Assembly: GCA_963830485.1 (NCBI GenBank)
Contig: CAWHNE010000006.1
Coordinates: 77,723-141,722 of the forward strand
From: CAIWHR01 sp963830485
Lineage (GTDB): Bacteria > Pseudomonadota > Gammaproteobacteria > Burkholderiales > Casimicrobiaceae
Reading direction: 5' to 3'
DNA length: 64,000 bases
Part shown: positions 26,644-34,960 of the stretch, in pieces
Layout: every line of letters begins with the position of its first letter
Position numbering within the stretch: the first letter of the stretch is position 1
The notes under the pieces: model-generated
The model's input: the letters and a program-made list of their open reading frames with translations, nothing else
The model's database searches: none
Told to the model about the DNA's origin: nothing
Translations under genes and position numbers: made by a program

Positions 26644-27608
26644 GGCTGCCACGGCAGGTGCTCGAGGTCGACGTTGCCGCCGCTCACGATGACGCCGACG
26701 CGGCGGCCGCGCAGGTCGAGCGTCCTCTCGAGCAGGCACGCGAGCGGGACGGCGGAGGACGGTTCGACGACGATCTTCATCCGCTCCCAGATCATCCTCA
26801 TCGCGCGGACGATGCCCTCCTCGGTCGCAAGTCCGATCGAGGCGACATTCGCCCGCAGCGCGGCAAGCGTGCGCGGCGAAAGCGTCGTGCGCAGCCCGTC
26901 GGCAATCGTCACCGCTGCCGCCGCAGGCTCCACGCGCCCCGAGGCAAGGCTTCGCGCCGCGTCGTCGGCGTTCGCCGGTTCGGCACCATGCACGGCGATG
27001 GCAGGTCGCGTCGACTTCGCAGCGATGGATGTGCCCGACAGGAGTCCGCCGCCGCCGACTGGCGTGACGATCGCGTCGAGCTCCGGCACCTGCGCCAGGA
27101 GCTCGAGCGCCGCGGTGCCCTGCCCCGCGATCACGGTCGCGTCATCGAACGGGTGCACGAGGGTAGCCCCGGTCGCCGCGAGGAGCTCGGCGCACGCGGC
27201 CTCGCGCGCGGCGAGCGTCGGCACGCACTGCCGGACCGTCGCGCCATAGCGGCGCACGTTGGCGAGCTTGACCTGCGCCGCGTTCTCCGGCATCACGACC
27301 CACGCCGGAATGCCGCGAAGCGCGGCGGCGAACGCCAGCGCCGCGCCATGGTTGCCCGACGAGTGCGTAACGACGCCCCTTTGCGCAACGTCCGCGGCGA
27401 GCGACATCACCGCGTTCGTGGCGCCGCGCGCCTTGAAAGCGCCGACCTTCTGGAAGTTCTCGCACTTGAAGTAGAGGTGTGCGCTTGTCTCCTCGTCGAG
27501 CGCGGCGCACGTGAGCACCGGTGTCCGGTGCACGTGCGGCGCGATCCGCGCGTGCGCGGCCCGGATCGCCGCGAGATCAGGCAGAAGCGGGGTGGAAGCG
27601 CCATCCAT
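26640..27608 (-). CDS. PLP-dependent serine/threonine dehydratase-like or racemase-like enzyme
   Basis: A 322-residue fold-type II PLP enzyme of the threonine dehydratase / serine racemase group. Lys59 in GAFKARGATNA is the Schiff-base lysine; SSGNHG (about 83-88) binds the substrate carboxylate and VGGGGLLSG binds the PLP phosphate. There is no regulatory ACT domain. Candidates include serine/threonine dehydratase, hydroxyaspartate dehydratase and amino-acid racemase. Set between suyB and slcC by overlapping reading frames, it could convert a sulfonated amino acid such as cysteate, or a side product, but that is a guess. The frame is intact. Confidence 0.82.
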   Translation of the reverse strand: MDGASTPLLPDLAAIRAAHARIAPHVHRTPVLTCAALDEETSAHLYFKCENFQKVGAFKARGATNAVMSLAADVAQRGVVTHSSGNHGAALAFAAALRGIPAWVVMPENAAQVKLANVRRYGATVRQCVPTLAAREAACAELLAATGATLVHPFDDATVIAGQGTAALELLAQVPELDAIVTPVGGGGLLSGTSIAAKSTRPAIAVHGAEPANADDAARSLASGRVEPAAAAVTIADGLRTTLSPRTLAALRANVASIGLATEEGIVRAMRMIWERMKIVVEPSSAVPLACLLERTLDLRGRRVGVIVSGGNVDLEHLPWQP

Positions 27609-27628
27609 CGGCGGGGTCGGTCGCGGTC

Positions 27629-28789
27629 TTATGCGCTCTCGTAGAGTCGCGTCAGTACGAACTCGCGATGGCCGAGCGCCTCGGCGGCCGTGAGCCGCCC
27701 GTTGGCCGTGCGCAGCATCATGTCGAGCAGCCGGTCGCCCGCGTCGCTCATCGTGATCTCGCGCTGCAGGAGGCCCGACGTGTCGACGTCGACGTGCTCG
27801 CGCATCGTGCGCACCGTCCGTGGATTCGCGCAGACCTTGATCACCGGCAGGATCGGGTTGCCAATGACGTTCCCCTGCCCGGTCGGGAAGAAATGCACGA
27901 CGAACCCAGCGGCGGCGCAGAGGGTCACCATCTCGGCCGCCGCGGACGAGCTGTCCATGAACCAGAGCCCGGGTCCGGTGGGCACCTCGGCCTTGTCGAG
28001 CACGCCGTCGACGACGCACTTCTTGCCGATCTTCTGGATGTTGCCCAGCGCCTTCTCCTCGATCGTCGTCAGGCCGCCGGCGATGTTGCCCTTGGTGGGC
28101 TGCGAATCGGAGAGGTCGCTCGTCTTGTGCCGGTCGATCACCTGCTGGTAGCGGTCGAACATCCGCATGAACTCGCTGCGGACCTTGTCGTTGCGGCAGC
28201 GCGCCGCGACGATCTGCTCGCCGCCGGTCAGCTCCGTCGTCTCGCCGAACACCAGCGTGCAGCCGGCCGTGTAGAGCTTGTCGAACGCGTCGCCGACCGT
28301 TGGATTCGATCCACAGCCGGATGTCGTATCCGATTCGCCGCACTTGCACGAGACCCACAGCTCCTTCACGTCGCAGGTCTCGCGCTGCCGCTCGCTCGCC
28401 GACTGGACGAACTCCCTCGCCGCGCGCGAGGCGCGCAGGATCGTGTCGTGGTCGCCGTGGAGCTCGATGCCGAAGCCCGCCACCGGCTTGCCGGTCGCGG
28501 CGATGCCGTCGACGACCTTCTTCGTCCACTGGTCCTCGATGCCGATCACGACGACCGCAGCGACATTCGGGTTTGCGCCGGTGCCGATCAGCGTGCGGAA
28601 ATGCAGATCGAGGTCGGCGCCGAACTGCAGCCGCCCGTACGGGTGCGGAATCGCAAGCGCACCCTTGACGTTGTGCGCGACAGCCTCGCACGCCGCGTTC
28701 GACAGGTCGTCGACCGGCAGCAGGATCACGTGGTTGCGCACGCCGACGCGGCCGTTCTCGCGGCGGTAACCCTGAAAGGAGGATTGCAT
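27629..28789 (-). CDS. suyB: (2R)-sulfolactate sulfo-lyase, beta subunit
   Basis: A 386-residue UxaA-family lyase subunit. It resembles SuyB sequences closely in recalled stretches such as GRVGVRNHVILLPVDD, ACEAVAHNVKGALAIPHPYG, SCKCGESDTTSGCGSNPTVG and TAAEALGHREFVLTRLYESA. With SuyA it splits (R)-3-sulfolactate into pyruvate and sulfite in the cytoplasm. The two-gene (SAF small subunit plus large subunit) form also fits SuyAB better than the single-chain altronate dehydratase. ATG 28789 starts the conserved MQSSFQGYRRENG region; GTG 28816 is an alternative in frame. The frame is intact. Confidence 0.88.
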   Translation of the reverse strand: MQSSFQGYRRENGRVGVRNHVILLPVDDLSNAACEAVAHNVKGALAIPHPYGRLQFGADLDLHFRTLIGTGANPNVAAVVVIGIEDQWTKKVVDGIAATGKPVAGFGIELHGDHDTILRASRAAREFVQSASERQRETCDVKELWVSCKCGESDTTSGCGSNPTVGDAFDKLYTAGCTLVFGETTELTGGEQIVAARCRNDKVRSEFMRMFDRYQQVIDRHKTSDLSDSQPTKGNIAGGLTTIEEKALGNIQKIGKKCVVDGVLDKAEVPTGPGLWFMDSSSAAAEMVTLCAAAGFVVHFFPTGQGNVIGNPILPVIKVCANPRTVRTMREHVDVDTSGLLQREITMSDAGDRLLDMMLRTANGRLTAAEALGHREFVLTRLYESA

Positions 28790-28842
28790 GGTTAGGCCCA
28801 GGACGGGTTTGGACACGGTCTTGGCACGCCGCCGAAGTCACC

Positions 28843-28906
28843 GCGAGGCTGCGAGCGGTTGAGCGTCGCGCCAGCAGCGCGACGCTCCAACGGCTTGCAG
28901 GCTCGC
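28843..28906 (-). repeat. large hairpin between suyA and suyB
   Basis: A perfect 10-bp inverted repeat (GAGCGTCGCG at 28861-28870, CGCGACGCTC at 28878-28887, 7-base loop) is extended by about 18 more paired bases on each side with three mismatches and one bulge. It fills the centre of the 164-base gap. There is no T-run on the minus strand. It may stabilise or process the mRNA and set different levels of the two subunits. Confidence 0.65.
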
Positions 28907-28953
28907 GCAGAGAACAGTGCGCACCAGGAATTCATGCCAAGCGAACGTACGTC

Positions 28954-29235
28954 TCACCAACGCTTCGTCTTGATGTTGTGGACGTGCGCGTGCTCGCCCT
29001 TGCGGATCGGCTGCACGACCTTCCCGATGTCGATGCCGTACTTGATCACCGTCTCTCCGACCGCCATGTCCTTGAGCGCCACCTTGTGGCCGAGCGGGAT
29101 GTCCTGGACGCAAGGGAGTGTGATCGTCCGGTCTTCGTCGAGGATGAGGCCCGTCAACGTCGCGCCGGCGGCCACGCCCTCGACGACGACGACGGCGACC
29201 GAGTCGCGGGGGTCGTGCAGCACGCAATGGATCAT
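28954..29235 (-). CDS. suyA: (2R)-sulfolactate sulfo-lyase, alpha subunit (SAF domain)
   Basis: A 93-residue SAF-domain protein, the small subunit partner of SuyB. Its end KYGIDIGKVVQPIRKGEHAH followed by VHNIKTKRW, and the opening MIHCVLHDPRDSVAVVVVEG, fit SuyA as I know it. ATG 29235 is chosen because GGGAG lies five bases upstream; the open frame runs further but without similarity. It is the first gene of the minus-strand operon, with the GntR-type regulator divergent from it. The frame is intact. Confidence 0.86.
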   Translation of the reverse strand: MIHCVLHDPRDSVAVVVVEGVAAGATLTGLILDEDRTITLPCVQDIPLGHKVALKDMAVGETVIKYGIDIGKVVQPIRKGEHAHVHNIKTKRW

Positions 29236-29325
29236 GGGGGCTCCCGCAGGCGGCGGCGCGATCGCGTTCACGACCGCGCTGAACCGGACGAATGGTACCT
29301 CCAACACGGCCCTAGGTCAACTATA

Positions 29326-29337
29326 TCATCTAGATGA
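29326..29337. promoter_or_regulatory. candidate operator palindrome for the GntR regulator
   Basis: TCATCTAGATGA is a perfect 12-bp palindrome inside an unusually AT-rich patch (about 29318-29357) between the divergent suyA and gntR starts. HutC/UTRA-type GntR proteins bind short palindromes with a central TAG/CTA-like step in such positions. A related half-site GGATGAT follows at 29341. Binding is inferred. Confidence 0.5.
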
Positions 29338-29425
29338 GTTGGATGATTTGCATGTTTGAGGCACGTTGACTACACTCGATTCGAGCGGACCCTCGCGCGG
29401 CGCCGCCACCCATTCCGTCAAGACG

Positions 29426-30184
29426 ATGTCCCAACCCACGCCCGAAGGCCCCGCTCCCGGCGTGCCCGTCGGCGGCCCCCTGTACAAGGACGTCAAGCGC
29501 CAGATGATGGACTCGCTGACGCACGGCGAGTGGCGGCCGGGTGACGCGATCCCCGCCGAGCGACGGCTGTCGGAGCGCTACGGCATCAGCATCGGCACTG
29601 TGCGCAAGGCCATCGACGAGCTCGTCGCCGACCACATCCTGATCCGCCAGCAGGGCCGCGGCACGTTCGTCGCGAGCCACAACCGCGATCGGATGCTCTT
29701 CTACTTCTTCCACGTCGTACCGCTCGAGGGACCTAAGGTCTATCCCGACGTCGAGCTGCTCGCGTTCGGCCGCGGCAAGGCCGATCGCGCGGCGGCCGAA
29801 GCGCTGGGAATCGCCACGGGCGACCCGATCTTCCGGATCCGCAACCTGCTCCGGCTGGGCGGCCGCCCCGCGATCGTCGATGACATCGCGCTGCCGGTGC
29901 CCCGCTTCGCGACGCTCACCGAGAAGCAGTTCGCGTCCCGCCCGTCGACGATCTACAACCTGTACCAGGACCCATTCGGCATCTCGGTCGTGCGCACGAA
30001 CGAAAGGCTGCGCGCCACGGTCGCCGACGCCGAGACCGCGCGGCTGCTCGCCGTCCCTCCCGGCGCGCCGCTGCTGTCGATCCGGCGTATCGCGCTCACC
30101 TACAACGACGTTCCCGTCGAGTACCGCGTCTCGCAAGTCGACACAGGCCACTGCGAGTACTGGAACGAGATTCGCCCGTCCTGA
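29426..30184 (+). CDS. GntR-family (HutC/UTRA) transcriptional regulator of the sulfolactate operon
   Basis: A 252-residue regulator. The N-terminal winged helix (about 17-85) has YKDVKRQMMDSLTHGEWRPG, IPAERRLSERYGISIGTVRK and LIRQQGRGTFVA, the GntR signature. The C-terminal half is a UTRA ligand-binding domain (DPIFRIRNLL, TIYNLYQDPFGISVVR, LLSIRRIALTYNDVPVEYRV). It is divergent from suyA with a palindrome in between, so it most likely represses the operon until sulfolactate or a related ligand binds. ATG 29426 is chosen at the start of the conserved part; TTG 29366 is a weaker upstream option. Confidence 0.88.
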   Translation: MSQPTPEGPAPGVPVGGPLYKDVKRQMMDSLTHGEWRPGDAIPAERRLSERYGISIGTVRKAIDELVADHILIRQQGRGTFVASHNRDRMLFYFFHVVPLEGPKVYPDVELLAFGRGKADRAAAEALGIATGDPIFRIRNLLRLGGRPAIVDDIALPVPRFATLTEKQFASRPSTIYNLYQDPFGISVVRTNERLRATVADAETARLLAVPPGAPLLSIRRIALTYNDVPVEYRVSQVDTGHCEYWNEIRPS

Positions 30185-30192
30185 ACGGCCGC

Positions 30193-30313
30193 GCGGCCTC
30201 CGCTCCGCCAAATTGAGCGTTGCGTCCGTACAGTCGGCCGCCTGCGGCGACTCGCGATCGCTCGCTCCCCCTCGGCGCTTCGCGCCCGGGGCCCCGGCTC
30301 GCCGCTCGCGCCG
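30193..30313. repeat. dispersed intergenic repeat, copy A
   Basis: About 121 bases, starting GCGGCCTCCG, with a variable 31-base middle, then a conserved part starting TCGGCCGCCTGCGGCGACTC and ending CTCGCGCCG. It abuts exactly the TAG stop codon of rnhB on the minus strand. Two further copies lie at 53401 and 58641 in the same relation to ppiD and clpX. It is GC-rich with several small palindromes (for example CCGGGGCCCCGG). Confidence 0.8.
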
Positions 30314-30884
30314 CTAGAACTCGAACCACGTCTGCCGGACCGGAGCGAAGCTGCGCCGGTGCGCCGGGCAGGGCCCGTGGCGGGCGAGCGCGGCCAGGTG
30401 CTCCTTGGTGCTGTATCCCTTGTTTTGCGCGAAACCGTAGAGCGGGATAGCGGACGTCGAGCTCGACCAGGAGCGCGTCGCGGGCCGTTTTCGCGAGGAT
30501 CGACGCCGCCGAGATCGCCTCGATGTCACGATCGCCACCGACGATCGCCCGCACGGGACACACCAGCTCGGGACAGCGGTTGCCGTCGACCCACGCCTCC
30601 GACGGCGCGACGGCGAGGCCCGCCACGGCGCGCGCCATCGCGACAAGGGTTGCGTGCAGGATATTGAGCGCGTCGATCTCGGCGACGTCGGCCTCGGCGA
30701 CCGCCCATGCCAGCGCATTCGCGCGGATCGCCATCGCGAGCCGTTCGCGCTGCGCTGCCGAGAGCAGCTTCGAATCGCGAATGCCGTCGACCGGTCGTGC
30801 CGGGTCGAGAATCACCGCGGCGGCAACGACAGGGCCGGCGAGCGGGCCCCGTCCCGCTTCGTCGATGCCCGCGATCAACCGCAT
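30314..30884 (-). CDS. rnhB: ribonuclease HII (frameshifted)
   Basis: An RNase HII of about 189 residues that removes RNA and single ribonucleotides from DNA. The active-site motif is GIDEAGRGPLAGPV, with later acidic residues in WVDGN and ASILAKTARD. The C-terminal YSTKEHLAALARHGP-type motif is in another frame; the change near 30452 is repaired by removing one base (giving YPLYGFAQNKGY). It is the last gene of the lpx operon, starting eight bases after lpxB, and its stop abuts a repeat element. Confidence 0.88.
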
Positions 30885-30891
30885 GGGCGCC

Positions 30892-32073
30892 TCAGCGAAC
30901 GACGCCCGCGGCGCGCAGCTCGGCCGCGACCGCGTCGGCGGCAAGTCCGCCCGTGTCGGCGCGCAGCGCGCTGGCGAAGCCCGCGAAGAGCGCTTCCAAC
31001 CGCCGCCGCGTGACCGTGTCGTCGTACAAATTGAGCGCTGCCTGAGTGAGATTCTCGACCGTCGCGTCCTCCTGCAGGAGTTCGGGCACGACGTGCCGGC
31101 CCGCGAGTACGTTCGGCAGCCCGACCCACGGCACCAGGATCTTCCGGCGCAGGATCTGCGCGGACACGGCGCTCACTCGGTAGAAGATGACGTGGGGGCA
31201 GCGCGCGAGCGCCGCCTCGAGCGTCGCGGTGCCCGACGCCACGATCGCGACGTCCGCCGCGCGCAGCGCGTCGGTCGCGTGGCCATAGAGCATCGTCATC
31301 GGCAGCTGGTCGTAGCCCGCCTGGAAGCGCGCGGCTTCGAACTTGTCGCGTGTCGCCCGCGTCGCGAGCGGCACGAGAAACCGTGCGTCGGGCCGCGCCG
31401 CGCGCAGCGCCACTGCCGTCTCAAGCAGGAGGTCGCCGTGCCGCTCGAGCTCGAACGTGCGGCTGCCGGGCAGGAGCGCAAACACCGGCTGCGCGATGCC
31501 GAGCTTGAGCGCCTCGCGCGCCTCGCGCCGCGAGGCGAGCGTCGCCGCCTCCTGCGCGAGTGGATGGCCGACGAACGTGACCGGCACGTGTGCGGCTTCG
31601 TAGATCGGCGGTTCGAACGGGAACAGAACGAGGATTCGATGCACTGCACGGCCGATCTTCGCCACGCGACCGCGGCGCCATGCCCACACCGAGGGGCTCA
31701 CGAAGTGCACGGTGCGCACGCCGGCGCGCTTGAGCTTCCGCTCGAGCCCGAGATTGAAGTCGGGCGCGTCCACGCCGACGAAGACCGGCACGCGCTCGGC
31801 GATCATTCGCCGCGCCACCGCGCGCCGGATCGCGACGATCTCGGGCAGGCGCGAGAGCACCTCGGTAAGACCGGCCACCGACAGCGCCTCGAGCGGATGC
31901 CACACCTCGCAGCCCGCCGCCTCCATCTTCGGCCCCGCGACACCGACGAAACGCGCCTGCGGCAGCCGGGCGCGCACGGTCTCGATCAGGTTGGCGGCGA
32001 GCGCGTCGCCGGAGGCCTCGCCAGCGACGATGCCGATCGTGACGGCACCGGAGGGGTCGGCGGCGTCGCGCAT
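30892..32073 (-). CDS. lpxB: lipid-A-disaccharide synthase
   Basis: A 393-residue glycosyltransferase (family GT19), full length, which joins UDP-2,3-diacylglucosamine and lipid X in lipid A synthesis at the inner membrane face. Typical motifs are IVAGEASGDALAANLI, VDAPDFNLGLERKLKR, HFVSPSVWAWRRGRV and LLPGSRTFELERH. It follows lpxA by 19 bases in the usual order. The frame is intact. Confidence 0.95.
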   Translation of the reverse strand: MRDAADPSGAVTIGIVAGEASGDALAANLIETVRARLPQARFVGVAGPKMEAAGCEVWHPLEALSVAGLTEVLSRLPEIVAIRRAVARRMIAERVPVFVGVDAPDFNLGLERKLKRAGVRTVHFVSPSVWAWRRGRVAKIGRAVHRILVLFPFEPPIYEAAHVPVTFVGHPLAQEAATLASRREAREALKLGIAQPVFALLPGSRTFELERHGDLLLETAVALRAARPDARFLVPLATRATRDKFEAARFQAGYDQLPMTMLYGHATDALRAADVAIVASGTATLEAALARCPHVIFYRVSAVSAQILRRKILVPWVGLPNVLAGRHVVPELLQEDATVENLTQAALNLYDDTVTRRRLEALFAGFASALRADTGGLAADAVAAELRAAGVVR

Positions 32074-32092
32074 CGTCAGCCGTGAGATCGCG

Positions 32093-32869
32093 TCAGCGGA
32101 CGATGCCGCGCCCGGGCACGGACAGGAAATCGACCAACGGGGCCAGCACCGGCGTTGCCGTGGTGGCCGTCGCAAGCACTGCCTTCGCGTCCTCGAGCGA
32201 CAGGCCCTCGCGATAGAGCGTCTTGTAGGCGCGCTTGACCGCCGTGATCTCGTCGGCCGCGAAGCCGCGCCGGCGCAGCCCCTCGTTGTTCGTGCCGGAC
32301 GGTTTTGCCGGGTAACCGTGAACCGTGACGAACGGCGGCACATCCTGGACCACGATCGATCCGCCAGCGATCATCGTGTGCGCGCCAATCCGGACGAACT
32401 GGTGCACGGCCGTGAACCCGCCGAATACCGCCCAGTCGCCCACGATTACGTGTCCCGCAAGCTGCGAGTTGTTCGAGAACGTGGTGGCGTTGCCGACCAC
32501 GCAGTCGTGCGCGATATGGACGTAGGCGAGCAGCAGGTTGCCGTTGCCGATCGTCGTCGTGCCGCGGTCGAGCGCCGTGCCGGCATGCACCGACACGTAC
32601 TCGCGGATCACGTTGTCGTCACCGATGACGGTGGTCGTCGGCTCGCCCCCGTACTTGCGGTCTTGGGGAATCTCGCCGATCGACGTAAACTGGAAAATCC
32701 GGTTGCGCGCGCCGATCGTCGTACGACCGGTGACGATTGCGTGTGGGCCGATTACTGTCCCGGCGCCAACGCGGACGTGCGGCCCGACGATCGAGAACGC
32801 GCCAACCTCGACGTCGGGGGCGAGTTCGGCCGCCGGATCGACGAGCGCGGTCGCGTGGATGCGCGGCAC
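32093..32869 (-). CDS. lpxA: acyl-ACP--UDP-N-acetylglucosamine O-acyltransferase
   Basis: A 258-residue left-handed beta-helix (hexapeptide repeat) acyltransferase for the first step of lipid A synthesis. IHATALVDPAAELAPDVEVG begins the helix, the catalytic histidine is in AYVHIAHDCVVG, and PPFVTVHGYPAKPSGTN follows. GTG 32869 is chosen because GAAGGG lies eight bases before it and family members begin near xRIHPTALVDP; ATG 32890, overlapping fabZ, is an alternative. The frame is intact. Confidence 0.94.
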   Translation of the reverse strand: MPRIHATALVDPAAELAPDVEVGAFSIVGPHVRVGAGTVIGPHAIVTGRTTIGARNRIFQFTSIGEIPQDRKYGGEPTTTVIGDDNVIREYVSVHAGTALDRGTTTIGNGNLLLAYVHIAHDCVVGNATTFSNNSQLAGHVIVGDWAVFGGFTAVHQFVRIGAHTMIAGGSIVVQDVPPFVTVHGYPAKPSGTNNEGLRRRGFAADEITAVKRAYKTLYREGLSLEDAKAVLATATTATPVLAPLVDFLSVPGRGIVR

Positions 32870-32870
32870 G

Positions 32871-33350
32871 TCAACGGCCCTTCGCCGCATCCGCGGGGTT
32901 GCGCAGCGCCGCCATCAGTTCGGCCTCGGCAACGATCTCGCCGTCGACGAGCGCCCGCACCGAGTGCTTGCCGACGCCACGCACCTGACGGATGAGGTCG
33001 GACTCGAGCCGCAGCTGATCGCCGGGCAGGACGCGCCGCCGAAACCGCGCGTGGTCGATCCCCGCGAAGAACAAGAGCGTCCCGTCACCCGGCACACGGC
33101 CGGCGGTGCGCCACGCGAGGATCGAGGCAAGCTGCGCCAGAGCCTCGATGACGAGCACGCCCGGCATGACCGGAAATTCGGGGAAATGCCCCTGGAAGAA
33201 CGGCTCATTCATCGTCACGTTCTTGAGGCCGCGGATCGACGTCGCCGGAATGAACGACGTGACCCGGTCGATCAAGAGCATCGGGTAGCGATGCGGCAGG
33301 TAGCGCATGATCTCGAGGATGTCCATGCCGCCGGTTTCGCTCGCCGTCAT
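32871..33350 (-). CDS. fabZ: 3-hydroxyacyl-ACP dehydratase
   Basis: A 159-residue hot-dog fold dehydratase of fatty acid elongation. The catalytic histidine is in FFQGHFPEFPVMPGVL and the glutamate in VLVIEALAQLASIL; LPHRYPMLLIDRV is the N-terminal signature. ATG 33350 overlaps the lpxD stop (ATGA); an internal ATG at 33326 (MDILEIM) is the common family start and a reasonable alternative. It lies between lpxD and lpxA as usual. The frame is intact. Confidence 0.95.
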   Translation of the reverse strand: MTASETGGMDILEIMRYLPHRYPMLLIDRVTSFIPATSIRGLKNVTMNEPFFQGHFPEFPVMPGVLVIEALAQLASILAWRTAGRVPGDGTLLFFAGIDHARFRRRVLPGDQLRLESDLIRQVRGVGKHSVRALVDGEIVAEAELMAALRNPADAAKGR

Positions 33351-34378
33351 CCCCCGTTCCCGCCTTTCCCGTCGCGCGTCCCGCGCTCGAGCGCCGCCAC
33401 GCGCTGCGCGAGGGAGCGCAGGCGCCGCATCTCGACCGCGACGTGCTTCCATTCGGCGTATGGGAGGATCGGAAACACGCTGCTGTAGATCCCGGGCACG
33501 TCGATCGTCTTCATGACGCCGGTGCCGGCGCTGATCACGGTCCCGTCCGCGATCGACAGATGGCCGGCGATCATCGCCGCGCCGCCGATCCGGCAGTTGC
33601 GGCCGATGCGCACGCTGCCCGAGATCCCGGTGCAGCCGGCGATCGCCGTGTGCGCGCCGATCCGGCAGTTGTGCCCGATCTGAATCTGGTTATCGAGCTT
33701 GACGTCGTCCTCGATGACCGTGTCGTCGATCGCGCCGCGGTCGATCGTCGTGTTGGCGCCGATCTCGCAGTCGGCGCCGACGACGACACGTCCGACCTGC
33801 GGGATCTTGAGCCAGCGGCCGGCCTCCTCCGCCATGCCGAAGCCGTCGGCGCCGATCACGGCGCCACTGTGGATGATGGTGCGGGGGCCGATCACGCAGC
33901 GCGCATAGACGGTGACTCGCGCGTGCAGCACCGCGTCGTCCCCGACCGTCGCTCCATCGCCGATGGCGCACTGCGCGCCGATTCGCGCGCGCTCGCCGAC
34001 CGTCGCCCCGGCGCCGATCACCGCAAGCGCGCCTACCATTGCGGACGCCGCGATCCGCGCGCCCGCGCCGACGACGGCACTCGGGTGCACGCCCGGCGCG
34101 GGCGCGTCCGCCGGGTGGAGGAGCGTCGCCACCTTGGCGAACGTCGCATACGGGTTGGGTGAAACGAGCTTCGGCAGCGCGGTATGCGCGGCCGCCTCGG
34201 GATCCACGATGACAGCCGCCGCGCGCGTCGTCCCGAGCTGGCTCCGGTACTTCGGGTTCGCGAGGAACGCGATCGTGCCGGGCCCGCCGGACTCGAGGGT
34301 GGATACGCGCAGGACGTCGACCGCGCCGTCGCCGGAGAGGGTTGCCCCGGTGCGCGCCGCGAGTTCGGACAGGAGCAT
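33347..34378 (-). CDS. lpxD: UDP-3-O-acylglucosamine N-acyltransferase
   Basis: A 343-residue acyltransferase, third step of lipid A synthesis. The N-terminal uridine-binding domain (ELAARTGATLSGDGAVDVLR, TIAFLANPKYRSQL) is followed by a long hexapeptide-repeat helix with the catalytic histidine in QIGHNCRIGAHTAIAG, and a short C-terminal helix ends the protein. Length and domain order match the family. It is translationally coupled to fabZ. The frame is intact. Confidence 0.95.
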   Translation of the reverse strand: MLLSELAARTGATLSGDGAVDVLRVSTLESGGPGTIAFLANPKYRSQLGTTRAAAVIVDPEAAAHTALPKLVSPNPYATFAKVATLLHPADAPAPGVHPSAVVGAGARIAASAMVGALAVIGAGATVGERARIGAQCAIGDGATVGDDAVLHARVTVYARCVIGPRTIIHSGAVIGADGFGMAEEAGRWLKIPQVGRVVVGADCEIGANTTIDRGAIDDTVIEDDVKLDNQIQIGHNCRIGAHTAIAGCTGISGSVRIGRNCRIGGAAMIAGHLSIADGTVISAGTGVMKTIDVPGIYSSVFPILPYAEWKHVAVEMRRLRSLAQRVAALERGTRDGKGGNGG

Positions 34379-34407
34379 GAGCGTCCCGCGGGTGACGGCG
34401 CAGGCGC

Positions 34408-34929
34408 CTACTTGTCGGCGAGCGCCTTGATCACCTTGTCGGTGATGTCGATCTTCGGGCTCGCGTACACGACCGGATCCTGGATGATCAGGTCGAACTT
34501 CTCCGCTTCCGCGATCTGCAGGATCACCTTGTTCGCGCGCTCCTGGACGCTCGACAACTCCTCGTTGCGCCGCAGGTTCAGATCCTCGCGAAACTCGCGC
34601 TGCGAGCGCTGCAGATCGCGCGACAGGTTCGCGAGGTCGCGCTCGCGGTTGCGCCGCTCGGCCTCGGCCATCGTGACGCCGTCCTTCTCGAGCAGCGCCT
34701 GCAGGTCGCGCACCTGCTTCGCGAGCTTCTGGATCTCGGCGTCGCGGGCGGCGAATTCCTTTTCGAGCTTCTGCTGTGCGCGCTTCGCCGGCGCGGCGTC
34801 GCGGAACAGCCGCTCGGTGTTCACGAAGCCGATCTTGTAATCGGCGGCCTGTGCCGTCGCGGCGGTCGCCGCGACAAGCGACGCGGCCGCGGCGAGCACG
34901 GCGAAAAGGCGGCGGGTGGTGCAGTTCAC
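34408..34929 (-). CDS. skp: periplasmic chaperone OmpH/Skp
   Basis: A 173-residue secreted chaperone for outer membrane proteins. After a signal peptide (RLFAVLAAAASLVAATAATA) the mature protein starts ADYKIGFVNTERLF, then forms the long charged coiled-coil arms (about 60-135) and returns to ...KFDLIIQDPVVYASPKID near the end, as in the family. GTG 34929 is chosen because TGGAGA lies just upstream; GTG 34941 is the other option. It sits between bamA and lpxD as usual. The frame is intact. Confidence 0.9.
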   Translation of the reverse strand: MNCTTRRLFAVLAAAASLVAATAATAQAADYKIGFVNTERLFRDAAPAKRAQQKLEKEFAARDAEIQKLAKQVRDLQALLEKDGVTMAEAERRNRERDLANLSRDLQRSQREFREDLNLRRNEELSSVQERANKVILQIAEAEKFDLIIQDPVVYASPKIDITDKVIKALADK

Positions 34930-34960
34930 GGAATTCTCCACGTGCGTACCGGCCGGCCGG

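Noticed and set aside
27629..29235. Altronate or galactarate dehydratase as the identity of the SAF/UxaA pair
   Set aside because: The split two-subunit form, the recalled SuyA/SuyB sequence stretches and the slcC/comC neighbours favour sulfolactate sulfo-lyase; no uronate genes are nearby.
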